From Actinoallomurus sp. (GTDB lineage Bacteria; Actinomycetota; Actinomycetes; Streptosporangiales; Streptosporangiaceae), in the NCBI GenBank assembly GCA_025964685.1, contig JAOPYG010000377.1:1-64000 (forward strand): DNA of 64,000 nt, in the 5' to 3' direction. Made by a program: the position numbers and the translations under genes. Shown one piece after another: positions 24,255 through 33,162 of the stretch (positions within the stretch are counted from its first letter, which is position 1; each line of letters starts with the position of its first letter). The notes under the pieces are model-generated. The model was given only the letters and a program-made list of their open reading frames with translations, was not told where the DNA came from and searched no databases.

Positions 24255-25886
24255 ATGACCACGACCTACATCACCGGGAATGCTGTCGGCACCGGGCCGT
24301 GGCGCTCGGTGGACGTCTCCGCCGAGGACGTCGAACGGCTGCTGCTCGGCGCGGTGCACCCGTGGGTGACCGGCGCCCGTACGGTCGAGAGCTGGTTCGT
24401 GGACCGCGACGACGCGGGGCTGTCCCTGCGGCTGCGCGGCGCGGACGACGGGGACGTGGCGGACCTGCGCCGGCTGATCGAATCGGCGGGCCACGGGACC
24501 GTGGCCGCCGAACGCGCGTACCTGCCCGACACCGCGCGGTGCGGTGGGCGGCACGGCGTCGCGGTGTGCGAGGAGCACTTCGCCGCGTCGAGCGAGATCG
24601 CGGTGCGGGTGATCGGTGAGACGCCCTCGCCGGCCAAACGACTGCGCGCCGCGGGGCGTCTCCTGCTGGCGTCGGCGTGGGCCACCGGGTCCGTCTGGAA
24701 CGGCCACGTCGCGTGGCTGCGCGGCCACGCCTGCTCGCTGGGCGGGATCTCCGAGGTCGCCCGGGCCCGCGGCGGCGCCGAGGCGGCCTACCTGCGTAAC
24801 GAGGCCGAGTGGCTGCGCCATGTCGACCAGGTGCGCGCGGACGTCGCCGTGCCGGGCACGATCTCCGGCAGCTGGTACGACCTGCAGTGCGCGACCTGGT
24901 CGAGGCTGGCGGCGCTGGAGCGGGCCGGACGTCTGGACACGCCGGCCGAGACCGTCTTCCGGTGGCTGGTGCGGATGACGAACGCCCGGCTGGGCGTCAC
25001 GCCCGAGGACGAGGCCAGGGTGGCGTGGCTGCTGTCACTGCCGCTGGTGGCGCCGGGCCCGCGCGAGCCGTACTTCGCCGACGACCCGGCGTCGGTGGAC
25101 CGGCAGACGCACGAGCAGAGCAAGTACGTCTTCCTCCGCCTGCCGGACCAGGCCCCGGACCTGGTCGGCGCGACGGCGGAGGGACGGCAGGAGCTCGGGC
25201 CGCCGCTCACCACGGTGCCGCTGCCCCGGCCGGCGGGCCCGCACCCGTCCGCGCCGCCCCTGGAGGAGGTGCTGCTGGCGCGGCGGAGCGCCTACGGACG
25301 CTACCGCGGGCCGTTCACCCGGGGCGAGCTCGGCACGCTGCTGTACTACGCCGCCGCCGAGACGGCCGAGAAGACCATGCCCGGCACGGACGTCACCTTC
25401 GGGGTCCGGACCTATCCGAGCGGCGGCAGCCGTTACCCGCTGCGCCTGCTGGTGTACTGCCACGACGTGGACGACGTGCCGCGCGGCCTGTACTTCTACG
25501 ATCCGGTGGCGCACGCCCTGGAACAGCTCGTCGACCGTGACATCTCCGCGGACCTCATGCGCATCTCGGTCGCCACCGACCCGGACGTCGCCAAGCCGCC
25601 GAAGGCCGGCGGGGGCCTCGGCCTCGCCGGCTGCCCGCTGTGGATCTTCACCGTCGCCGACCTGACGTACCAGCGAACGCACTACGGGCTGCGGTCCTAC
25701 CGCCTTGTCCTGCAGGAGAGCGGGCACCTGGCACAGAACCTCGCGCTCGTCGCCACCTGGCTGGGAAAGGCGTCGGTCGGCCTCGGCGGCTTCTTCGACG
25801 ACGTGGCCAACCAGGCGCTGGGCCTCGACGGGGTCAACTCGGCCGTGCTGTACGTGCACCCGGTCGGTGTGACGGACCCGCGGTGA
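24255..25886 (+). CDS. SagB/McbC-type azoline dehydrogenase with N-terminal domain resembling thiopeptide-type (LanB elimination/SpaB_C-like) domain
   Basis: C-terminal half: LARRSAYGRYRG, RTYPSGGSRYPL, GLYFYDPVAHALEQL, QESGHLAQNLALVATWLG. N-terminal half: WFVDRDDAGLSLRLRG ... AYLPDTARCGGRHGVAVCEEHFAASSEIAV. Confidence 0.85.
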   Translation: MTTTYITGNAVGTGPWRSVDVSAEDVERLLLGAVHPWVTGARTVESWFVDRDDAGLSLRLRGADDGDVADLRRLIESAGHGTVAAERAYLPDTARCGGRHGVAVCEEHFAASSEIAVRVIGETPSPAKRLRAAGRLLLASAWATGSVWNGHVAWLRGHACSLGGISEVARARGGAEAAYLRNEAEWLRHVDQVRADVAVPGTISGSWYDLQCATWSRLAALERAGRLDTPAETVFRWLVRMTNARLGVTPEDEARVAWLLSLPLVAPGPREPYFADDPASVDRQTHEQSKYVFLRLPDQAPDLVGATAEGRQELGPPLTTVPLPRPAGPHPSAPPLEEVLLARRSAYGRYRGPFTRGELGTLLYYAAAETAEKTMPGTDVTFGVRTYPSGGSRYPLRLLVYCHDVDDVPRGLYFYDPVAHALEQLVDRDISADLMRISVATDPDVAKPPKAGGGLGLAGCPLWIFTVADLTYQRTHYGLRSYRLVLQESGHLAQNLALVATWLGKASVGLGGFFDDVANQALGLDGVNSAVLYVHPVGVTDPR

Positions 25887-25891
25887 CCGCC

Positions 25892-25921
25892 GGCGGAGGG
25901 GCTCCAGCGGGCCCCTCCGCC
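25892..25921. terminator. Convergent hairpin terminator
   Basis: GGCGGAGGGGC-N8-GCCCCTCCGCC between convergent genes. Confidence 0.75.
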
Positions 25922-25928
25922 GTACCGG

Positions 25929-27170
25929 TCAGGTGCCCACGGCCTCCGGCTCGCGCGCCGGCCGGCGCCGGGCGTAGAGCAGGCGGCGCAGCAGGGCGTC
26001 GAGCGGCCCGCGCTTGCCGAAGTGCTCCAGCGTGCACGCCGTGGCCACCGCGATGAGCCACACGAGGAGGGCGAAACCGGCCGCGCCGGTGGCGTGGATG
26101 TCGTCGCCCAGCCCCAGGCAGACCCGGGACAGCAGCAGCGTGAACAGCGACGTCTGCAGGACGTAACAGGTCAGCGACCGCCGGCCCACCGCCGACAGCG
26201 CCCACAGCACCCGCCCCGGGCGCTCGCGCCGCTCCCGCGAACGCGCGGCGATCAGCCCGAACACCGCGACGTACCCGAGGCCGCCGAAGAAGCCGGTCAC
26301 GGTGTGCAGCGCGCTGGCCAGGCCCACGGACAGGTCCCCGGCGTGCCAGACCTCGGCGCCGTCGAGGGCCAGCGGGATAGCGCCGAGAACGGAGATCGGG
26401 ATGAACGTCATCGCGATGCGCCGCAGCAAGGGGCGGTACCGGACGGGGTCCTCGAGGTAGCCCCGCCGTGCGGCCAGGGCCCCCACGAGCATCGCGGTCA
26501 CGACCGGCCACTCGAGGAGGAGGTGCACGTCGCCCAGCGGCGCCTCGTGCATCCGCGTCAGCACCGCGTGGCCGTAGTCATTCGCCCAGAGCGTGCCGCG
26601 GAAGGTGTTCCCATAGGTGTTCTCGGTCAGCGCGAAGATGATCGAGAAGGCCGTCGTCGAGGCCAGCACGAAGGCACCGGTCGCGATCACGCCTCGGCGG
26701 AGCGCGCGGTCACTGCGGATGAACAGCCATCCGAACACCAGGCTGCACAGCCCGTACGGCCCCAGAATGTCGGACGGGAAGATGAACACGAAATGGATGT
26801 AGCCGAATATCAGCAGGAGCACGCCGCGGCGGCGGAGCAGCCGGCCGGCCTCGCGTGGCGCGGTGCCCCCGGCGAGCTGCCGCGACACCATCATCGCCAT
26901 CCCGAAGCCGAACAGCGCCGCGAACATCGGGTAGGAGCGGTTGTCCATGATGATCAGGCCGCCGAACGTCACGGCCCGGTCCAGCACGGAACCCCCCACC
27001 GGGTGGTTCATGATCACGTTACGCGAGACCGTGTACAGGCCCGCGTGTCCCAGCGCGATCAGCAGGAGCATGAACCCGCGGGCGATGTCGGGCGCCATGG
27101 ATCGTTCCGCGGCCGTCGTCGGCCCGCGGCTGATCGTGTCCTGCACGGTCGTCGTCTCGGCCGTCCCCAT
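25929..27170 (-). CDS. DUF418-family multi-pass membrane protein
   Basis: MAPDIARGFMLLLIALGHAGLY...NRSYPMFAALFGFGMAMM and SLTCYVLQTSLFTLL typical of DUF418 proteins. Confidence 0.82.
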   Translation of the reverse strand: MGTAETTTVQDTISRGPTTAAERSMAPDIARGFMLLLIALGHAGLYTVSRNVIMNHPVGGSVLDRAVTFGGLIIMDNRSYPMFAALFGFGMAMMVSRQLAGGTAPREAGRLLRRRGVLLLIFGYIHFVFIFPSDILGPYGLCSLVFGWLFIRSDRALRRGVIATGAFVLASTTAFSIIFALTENTYGNTFRGTLWANDYGHAVLTRMHEAPLGDVHLLLEWPVVTAMLVGALAARRGYLEDPVRYRPLLRRIAMTFIPISVLGAIPLALDGAEVWHAGDLSVGLASALHTVTGFFGGLGYVAVFGLIAARSRERRERPGRVLWALSAVGRRSLTCYVLQTSLFTLLLSRVCLGLGDDIHATGAAGFALLVWLIAVATACTLEHFGKRGPLDALLRRLLYARRRPAREPEAVGT

Positions 27171-27225
27171 GGCTAACGCACCCCGGCCGGAGCGCCCGGT
27201 GCCTGCGGACGGGACCAGCTGTTCT

Positions 27226-27879
27226 TCATGAGTTCCTCCTGGGGGTGGTGAGGTTTTCCGCTGCCACGAGGTCCGCGGAGTACCCGCCCGCGGCCTCGAT
27301 CGTCTGGCACAGCGAGTAGGCGGGGAGAAGTCCGGCGGCCTCCGCCTCGACGAGCGCCGGGGCCGCCCGGTCCCGCTCGGAGACGATCGGATCGATGTCG
27401 CCGGGGATCGGCAGCCGCAGCACGGGATCGAAGACCGACACGGCCAGCTCGTTCTCCGGCACATAGGCCGCTGCGAGCACGTACGACATGACGCTGTCGT
27501 CCCGGAGGGCCACGTACGCGTGCCCGACCCCCACCGGGATGTAGACCGCGCGGAAGTCCCACTGGTCGAGCAGGACCGCGTCGACCTGGCCGAAGGTCGG
27601 CGAGCCCACCCGGAGGTCGACGAGGATGTCCAGGACCTCCCCCTGGGGGCAGTAGACGTACTGGGGACCCCCGGGCGGCGTGCGGGTGAAGTGCACGCCG
27701 CGCACCACACCGCGCCTGGACTTGCCGTGGCTCGTCTGCGCCACCGGGAAGAGCGGCCGGCCGTGCGCCGCGACGAAGGCCGCCTCCTGGTACGGCGACA
27801 CGAAAAGGCCGCGCGCGTCCTCGAACACCTGAGGGGTGAACTCCAGCGCGCCGTCCACGGCGAGCTTCCGTGATCTCAT
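27226..27879 (-). CDS. dTDP-4-keto-6-deoxyhexose (3,)5-epimerase, RmlC-like
   Basis: FVSPYQEAAFVAAHGRPLFPVAQTSHGKSRRGVVRGVHFTRTPPGGPQYVYCPQGEVLDILVDLR...YIPVGVGHAYVAL. Confidence 0.92.
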   Translation of the reverse strand: MRSRKLAVDGALEFTPQVFEDARGLFVSPYQEAAFVAAHGRPLFPVAQTSHGKSRRGVVRGVHFTRTPPGGPQYVYCPQGEVLDILVDLRVGSPTFGQVDAVLLDQWDFRAVYIPVGVGHAYVALRDDSVMSYVLAAAYVPENELAVSVFDPVLRLPIPGDIDPIVSERDRAAPALVEAEAAGLLPAYSLCQTIEAAGGYSADLVAAENLTTPRRNS

Positions 27880-28616
27880 GTCGTCTCCTGCTCAGGGGAC
27901 ACGGTCGTGAGTACGCCGAGGAACAGGCCGCGACCGGAATGGAAGCCCTCGAGGTATTCGGTGGTGAACCCGGCGTCTCGCAGAGCCTGCTCGTACTGGC
28001 CACGGGTGATCAGGCGATGCCGATAGGGCTCGGTGAAGTGCCGGATGCCGGTCTTCTCGTCGACGACCAGGTAGTGCACTTCCATCCGCGACCAGTCACC
28101 CTCCCGGGTGGCGTGCGACACCCGCGCGATGGAACGGTGGTCCGGCGTCATCACCTCCGCCGACACGTAGCCCTCGATGAAGGTCTCCGGGAACCACCAC
28201 GGATCGACCACCACGACGCCACCGGGGTTCAGATGGCGCGCGAAACGTCGCAGTGTCTCGTCGAGTTCCACCTCGGTCTGGTGGGCGATGGCCGTGAACA
28301 TGCAGGTGATCGCGTCGAAGCGGCGCGGCAGGTCGAGCGAGCGCATGTCGCCCTGGCGGAGCTCGGCCGCGGGCATGCGGCGCCGGGCGACCGAGAGCAT
28401 CGCCTCGGACAGGTCCAGCCCCTCGATGTGGTCGAACGACTCGGCGAACCGCGCGAGATGGATGCCGGTGCCGCAGGCGACGTCCAGCAGCGAGGACGCC
28501 TCTGGCATCCGGGCCCGGATCATCTCCGTGACCTCCGCGGCCTCCGTGTCATAGTCCTTGCCGCGCCACCATGAGTGGATGAGATCGTAGATCTCGGCGT
28601 ACCCGGACCCGTACAT
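27876..28616 (-). CDS. SAM-dependent N,N-dimethyltransferase, DesVI/TylM1-like (amino sugar)
   Basis: MYGSGYAEIYDLIHSWWRGKDYDTEAAEV, LLDVACGTGIHLARFAESF, CMFTAIAH, GGVVVVDPWWFPETFIEGY. Confidence 0.9.
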   Translation of the reverse strand: MYGSGYAEIYDLIHSWWRGKDYDTEAAEVTEMIRARMPEASSLLDVACGTGIHLARFAESFDHIEGLDLSEAMLSVARRRMPAAELRQGDMRSLDLPRRFDAITCMFTAIAHQTEVELDETLRRFARHLNPGGVVVVDPWWFPETFIEGYVSAEVMTPDHRSIARVSHATREGDWSRMEVHYLVVDEKTGIRHFTEPYRHRLITRGQYEQALRDAGFTTEYLEGFHSGRGLFLGVLTTVSPEQETT

Positions 28617-28638
28617 GCGATCTCCCTAATCGTTTGCC

Positions 28639-29616
28639 TCAGCGCCCGTCGACGAGGGTGGCGACAGTGCGGTCCAATGCCTGGCTCAGCGGCACGCGGA
28701 CCCGCCAGCCGGTGATCGACCGGAAGCGCGAGGGGTCGATCGTCAGGCTCCGGAAGTCCGTCACCGGGCTGTCCGCGGGCGGCTCGACGGAGATGACCGG
28801 TACCGGCGGACGGCCGGTGCGGGTCGCGACGATGTCGGCGATCTCGCGGAAGACGTCGCCGAGCATGTCGCCGCGGCCCGCACCCAGGGGCCAGTGCCCG
28901 CCCACCAGGTCGTCCGGATGGTCCAGCGCCGCCAGAAAGGCGTCGGCGATGTCGTCGACGTGCACGACATCGCGCCGTACGGTGCCGTCGTGCCACATGG
29001 TGATCGGCTCGCCGGCCAGCGCGCGCCGCACCATCGACATGACGATGCCCCGGTCGCTGACGGTCTCCGGCGGCCCGAGACCGAACACCGTGGGCAGGCG
29101 GAGGGTGATGCCGCGCACGGCCAGGTCAGTGGTCGCCGTCCTGAGGGTCGTTTCCGCGGCGAGTTTCTGCCGGTCGTAGAGGGTCAGGGGACGATCCGGC
29201 TCGCTCCCGTCGATCGGCCGCTCCGGTGGCAGGCCGATCTGCGACGCCGCACCGGCGTAGACGACCAGCGGGGGTTCCGGGCCGCCGTTCTTGCCGAGGA
29301 TCTCGACGAGGTCGGCCATCACACCGACGTTCACGCGCTCGCTCTCGGCCGGGTCGGCGTCGACCGCACGCCACCCGCCGCCGTACTGGATGAGGTCGAC
29401 CACCGCGGCGGCGCCGTCCACCATGGCGGCGAGCTCGCCCGAAACGGTGAGGTCCGCGGTGCGGACCTCGACGCCGGCCGGCCCGCCGGGTACGACGCTG
29501 GGCCTGCGGGCCACCGCACGGAGCCGCACGGGGCGACGGGCGAGCGCCGCCGTGACCGCGGAGCCGACGAGGCCCGAGGCGCCGAGTACGACGATCAGCG
29601 GCCGATCCTCCGTCAT
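28639..29616 (-). CDS. NAD-dependent epimerase/dehydratase family; probable dTDP-4-ketohexose reductase
   Basis: IVVLGASGLVGSAVTAAL; LYDRQKLAAE (YxxxK); VVHVDDIADAFLAAL. Confidence 0.87.
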   Translation of the reverse strand: MTEDRPLIVVLGASGLVGSAVTAALARRPVRLRAVARRPSVVPGGPAGVEVRTADLTVSGELAAMVDGAAAVVDLIQYGGGWRAVDADPAESERVNVGVMADLVEILGKNGGPEPPLVVYAGAASQIGLPPERPIDGSEPDRPLTLYDRQKLAAETTLRTATTDLAVRGITLRLPTVFGLGPPETVSDRGIVMSMVRRALAGEPITMWHDGTVRRDVVHVDDIADAFLAALDHPDDLVGGHWPLGAGRGDMLGDVFREIADIVATRTGRPPVPVISVEPPADSPVTDFRSLTIDPSRFRSITGWRVRVPLSQALDRTVATLVDGR

Positions 29617-29792
29617 GCCGCACGTTCCCCGGACGGCGTGCGATGCGGACGGATCAGCAGCACCGGCGAAACCGAACAGTCCGTCATGGCCACCCTCGGA
29701 TCTGGCGATCGATGACGCTCGGCGGTGCATCCCGGGGGCTGCCGCACGTCGGCGTCGACGCCAGAATCCTCACACGCGCCGTCGCCGCGCCG

Positions 29793-29809
29793 CGTCTCCG
29801 AAATTGCTC
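29793..29809 (-). promoter_or_regulatory. Cluster motif site 2 (GAGCAATTTCGGAGACG)
   Basis: Upstream of the 29616 to 25929 operon. Confidence 0.75.
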
Positions 29810-29883
29810 TTCACCATTGCATTCCGCGGCGTTTCGTAGAGGGCGGCCTGGTCAATTCCGTGGCTTTCTCTGCTGAATTGTCG

Positions 29884-31359
29884 TCATTCCCGACACGGCC
29901 GGCCGAACCACCGGTTCAGTGCGTCGGTGGGCGCCTCGCCCGGCGCGCCCGCCCAGCAGACGTGCCCGTCCGGGCGGATCAGGACCGCGCTCGCGCCGAT
30001 GTCCCGCGTCGCGCGCGCGGTGCGATGGTCGACCCGCGCCGGCCAGTTCGACGCGGTGCCGGCGTGCCGGGGCTCGTCCCCGAACTCCAGAAGCAGCCCG
30101 CGGCCGCCGTGCAGCAGCGAGCTGACCCGGGTGCCGCCGTCCCCGACGGTCAGGTCGAGGTCGGGCATCCGGGCCCCCAGCAGCGGATGCTCGCCGGGAA
30201 TGTCGTACCGGACGTCCAGGCCGCCGACCATGCCGGCCAGGTACCGGTTGGCGTCCGGCAGCCGCATCAGATCGGTGAACACCCCGCGCAGCGGCCCGGC
30301 GTCCTCGTCGTGGGACATCAGGATGGCCTGGGCGCGCGTGTGCGCCAGCACCCGGGCCGCGACCGGGTGGCGCTCGGTGTGATAGCTGTCGAGGAGCCCG
30401 GCCGGAGCCCAGCCCTGGATCTCCCCGGCCAGCTTCCAGCCCAGGTTGAAGGCGTCCTGCATGCCGAGGTTCATGCCCTGCCCCCCGGCCGGGGAGTGGA
30501 CGTGCGCCGCGTCCCCGGCCAGCAGCACCCGGCCCGTACGGTAACGCTCGGCCTGCCGCGCGGCGTCGTTGAACCGGGAGGTCCAGCGGAGCTCGCCCAG
30601 CTCGGTCCCGTCCCCGCTGGTGGCCCGGAGGGCGCGGCTCACCTCCGCCTCGGTGACCGGGGCGTCCCGGTCGAGCGTCTGCTGCTCCGGGCCGGAGAAC
30701 AGGAAGCGGAAGACGCCATCGGCCAGCGGGAGCATCATGGCCACCCAGCCCTGCCGTGGGGTCAGCTGCGGAAGCCGCCACTGGCTGGGCACCCACTCGT
30801 CCCGGCCCTTGAGCGTGATGTCGACGACCACCGCCGAGATGCGGCCGTCACGGCCGGGAAACGGCACGCCGATCAGCCGGCGCACGGTGCTGCGGCCGCC
30901 GTCGCAGCCCACGGCGTACCGGCCGCGCAGGGTGACTCCGCCGGTCGCGGCCACGGTGACGCCCTCGCCGTCGTCCTCGACCGACGTGACCTCATGGCCG
31001 CGTAGCAGCGGGATGCCGTAGCCGCCGAGGTGCTCCTCCAGGTACGCCTCGACGCGGTCCTGCGGGATGCCGACCTGGTACGGGTGACGGGTGTCCCAGG
31101 GCGTGTAGTCCAGCGGCACGGGCAGGCCGGCGAAGTGGCCGGCGGGGAGGCGGCCGAGCGCCCGGCCGAGCAGCGGGTCGAGTCGCCCGCGCAGCTCCAG
31201 CACCTCCGCCGTGCGCGGCTGCAGGTTCAGTGCCTTGGAATGGCCGACGGGTTCGGGCAGCCGCTCCACCACGACGGTACGCACTCCGGCGAGGCCGAGT
31301 TCGTTCGCGAGCATCAGGCCGGCCGGTCCGGCACCGATCACGATCGCGTCGGCGTCCAT
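29884..31359 (-). CDS. FAD-dependent aromatic polyketide-type hydroxylase (PgaE/RdmE-like)
   Basis: DAIVIGAGPAGLMLANELGLAGVRTVVVERL; AVGCDGGRSTVRRLIGVPFPG; VLLAGDAAHVHSPAGGQGMNLGMQDAFNLGWKLA. Confidence 0.93.
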   Translation of the reverse strand: MDADAIVIGAGPAGLMLANELGLAGVRTVVVERLPEPVGHSKALNLQPRTAEVLELRGRLDPLLGRALGRLPAGHFAGLPVPLDYTPWDTRHPYQVGIPQDRVEAYLEEHLGGYGIPLLRGHEVTSVEDDGEGVTVAATGGVTLRGRYAVGCDGGRSTVRRLIGVPFPGRDGRISAVVVDITLKGRDEWVPSQWRLPQLTPRQGWVAMMLPLADGVFRFLFSGPEQQTLDRDAPVTEAEVSRALRATSGDGTELGELRWTSRFNDAARQAERYRTGRVLLAGDAAHVHSPAGGQGMNLGMQDAFNLGWKLAGEIQGWAPAGLLDSYHTERHPVAARVLAHTRAQAILMSHDEDAGPLRGVFTDLMRLPDANRYLAGMVGGLDVRYDIPGEHPLLGARMPDLDLTVGDGGTRVSSLLHGGRGLLLEFGDEPRHAGTASNWPARVDHRTARATRDIGASAVLIRPDGHVCWAGAPGEAPTDALNRWFGRPCRE

Positions 31360-31398
31360 GCGCACACGTCCTTTTCTTCTCTCGTCGGCGGGCGCGGA

Positions 31399-32379
31399 TC
31401 AGGTGACGCCCAGCACATCCGCCTTCAACGGCTCCCACCAGGCACGGTTGCCGGCGTACCAGCGGACCGTCTCGGCCAGGCCACGGCCGAAATCGATGCC
31501 CGGCGCGTGGCCCAGAGCCCGCAGCTTGGCGTCGGAGAGGGAGTAACGCCGGTCGTGGCCCTTGCGGTCGGGCACGTGCCGCACGCGGTCCCAGCCGTGG
31601 CCGAGCAGCGCGAGGACGCGCTCGGTCAGCTCCACATTGGTCAGTTCGGCCGTGCCGGCGACGTGGTACACCTGCCCCGGTTCGCCGCGCTCGGCGACGA
31701 GCCGGATGGCGCGGCAGTGGTCATCCACGTGGATCCAGTCGCGGACGTTGCGCCCGTCTCCGTACAGAGGCACGTCGCGCCCGTCGAGCAGGTCGGTCAC
31801 GAACAGCGGGATGATCTTCTCGGGATACTGGTACGGCCCGTAGTTGTTGCCGCACCGCGTGACGCACACCGGCAGGCCGTGGGTGCGCCAGTAGGCCATC
31901 GCGAGCATGTCGCCGCCCGCCTTGGCGGCGGAGTACGGCGAGCTGGGGGCGATCTGACTCTCCTCGTCCCACGAACCGACGTCGATGCTGCCGTACACCT
32001 CATCGGTGGAGACATGGACGACCTTCGGTACGCCGGCGTCCAGGCACGACTGGAGCAGGACCTGCGTGCCCAGCACGTTGGTGTGCACGAAGTCGCCGGC
32101 GCTGTGGATCGAGCGGTCCACGTGCGACTCGGCGGCGAAGTTGACGACGAGATCGTGGCCGGGCACCACGTCGGCCAGCAGCTCGCCGTCGCAGATGTCG
32201 CCGTGGACGAAACCGAAGCGGCCGGAGACCGGTTCGAGGCTGGTCAGGTTGCCCGCGTACGTGAGCTTGTCCAGCACCGTGACCTCGACGGCCGGCGGTG
32301 GCCGCCGTCCGCCGAGCAGCGAGCGCACGTAGTGCGAACCCACGAAACCGGCTCCCCCGGTGACCAGGATCCGCGTCAT
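31399..32379 (-). CDS. rmlB: dTDP-glucose 4,6-dehydratase
   Basis: ILVTGGAGFVGSHYVRSLL; NFAAESHVDRSIHSAGDFVHTNVLGTQVLL; STDEVYGSI; PYSAAKAGGDML. Confidence 0.95.
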   Translation of the reverse strand: MTRILVTGGAGFVGSHYVRSLLGGRRPPPAVEVTVLDKLTYAGNLTSLEPVSGRFGFVHGDICDGELLADVVPGHDLVVNFAAESHVDRSIHSAGDFVHTNVLGTQVLLQSCLDAGVPKVVHVSTDEVYGSIDVGSWDEESQIAPSSPYSAAKAGGDMLAMAYWRTHGLPVCVTRCGNNYGPYQYPEKIIPLFVTDLLDGRDVPLYGDGRNVRDWIHVDDHCRAIRLVAERGEPGQVYHVAGTAELTNVELTERVLALLGHGWDRVRHVPDRKGHDRRYSLSDAKLRALGHAPGIDFGRGLAETVRWYAGNRAWWEPLKADVLGVT

Positions 32380-32427
32380 GGCACGGCCCGCCCGCCGTGG
32401 CATGGCCGCAGAGGTGTGATCTCCATC

Positions 32428-33159
32428 TCAGACCATGACGATCTCGAAGGCGATGCTGGGTACTCCGCCGAAGCGTTCACCGAACCGCTGGGTCTTCTTC
32501 TCGAGAAAACCCCGCGCGTCGGCCATCGGGTGGTCCGGGTCGAGGTTGTCCAGGTAGTAGCCGTGGGCCTCCAGTGCGGCGACCCCCTTGTCGAGCGTGC
32601 CGGTGACATCGGCGGCGTGGCCGGCGAAGGGCGAGCCGCCCACGGCGACGTAGCGGACGCCGGCCCAGGGCTCGAGTCCTTCGGCGACGAGTTCGGGGAA
32701 GATCCAGCGGTTGCCGGCGTCGACGGCGGCGTCGAGCGCCGCGATCCCCACGTTGCGGTGGTCCGGGGAGTTCCAGTCGCCGCTGCGCCACCGCTCGTGG
32801 TAGTTCAGCGTGATCAGGATCTCCGGCCGGTGCCGGCGGATCGCGGCCGCGATGTCGCGGCGCAGCGGCAGCCCGTACTCCACGACGCCGTCACGGTGGT
32901 CGAGGAAGTCCACGGTGTTCACGCCCACGATGGCCGCGGCCTCGACCTGCTCCCGCTCGCGGATCCGGCCGGCCTCCGCGGGAGTCATCCCGTCGATGCC
33001 CGCCTCACCGTGCGTCACGATGAGGTAGGCCACCTCGCGCCCGGCCGCCGTCCAGGCCGCGACCGCGCACGCCGGGCCGTACTCCAGGTCGTCCGGGTGG
33101 GCGACGACGGCGAGCGCGCGCTGCCAGTCGTCGGGCATCGGGGCGTACGGATCAGTCAT
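32428..33159 (-). CDS. PIG-L/LmbE family deacetylase
   Basis: AVVAHPDDLEYGPACAVAAWTAAGREVAYLIVTHGEAGIDG (AHPDDxE motif). Confidence 0.93.
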   Translation of the reverse strand: MTDPYAPMPDDWQRALAVVAHPDDLEYGPACAVAAWTAAGREVAYLIVTHGEAGIDGMTPAEAGRIREREQVEAAAIVGVNTVDFLDHRDGVVEYGLPLRRDIAAAIRRHRPEILITLNYHERWRSGDWNSPDHRNVGIAALDAAVDAGNRWIFPELVAEGLEPWAGVRYVAVGGSPFAGHAADVTGTLDKGVAALEAHGYYLDNLDPDHPMADARGFLEKKTQRFGERFGGVPSIAFEIVMV

Positions 33160-33162
33160 GGT

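Noticed and set aside
20000-30000. A RiPP precursor peptide next to the SagB gene
   Set aside because: No short Cys/Ser/Thr-rich ORF with a plausible start and RBS was found near 24255, and no YcaO cyclodehydratase is present in the window.
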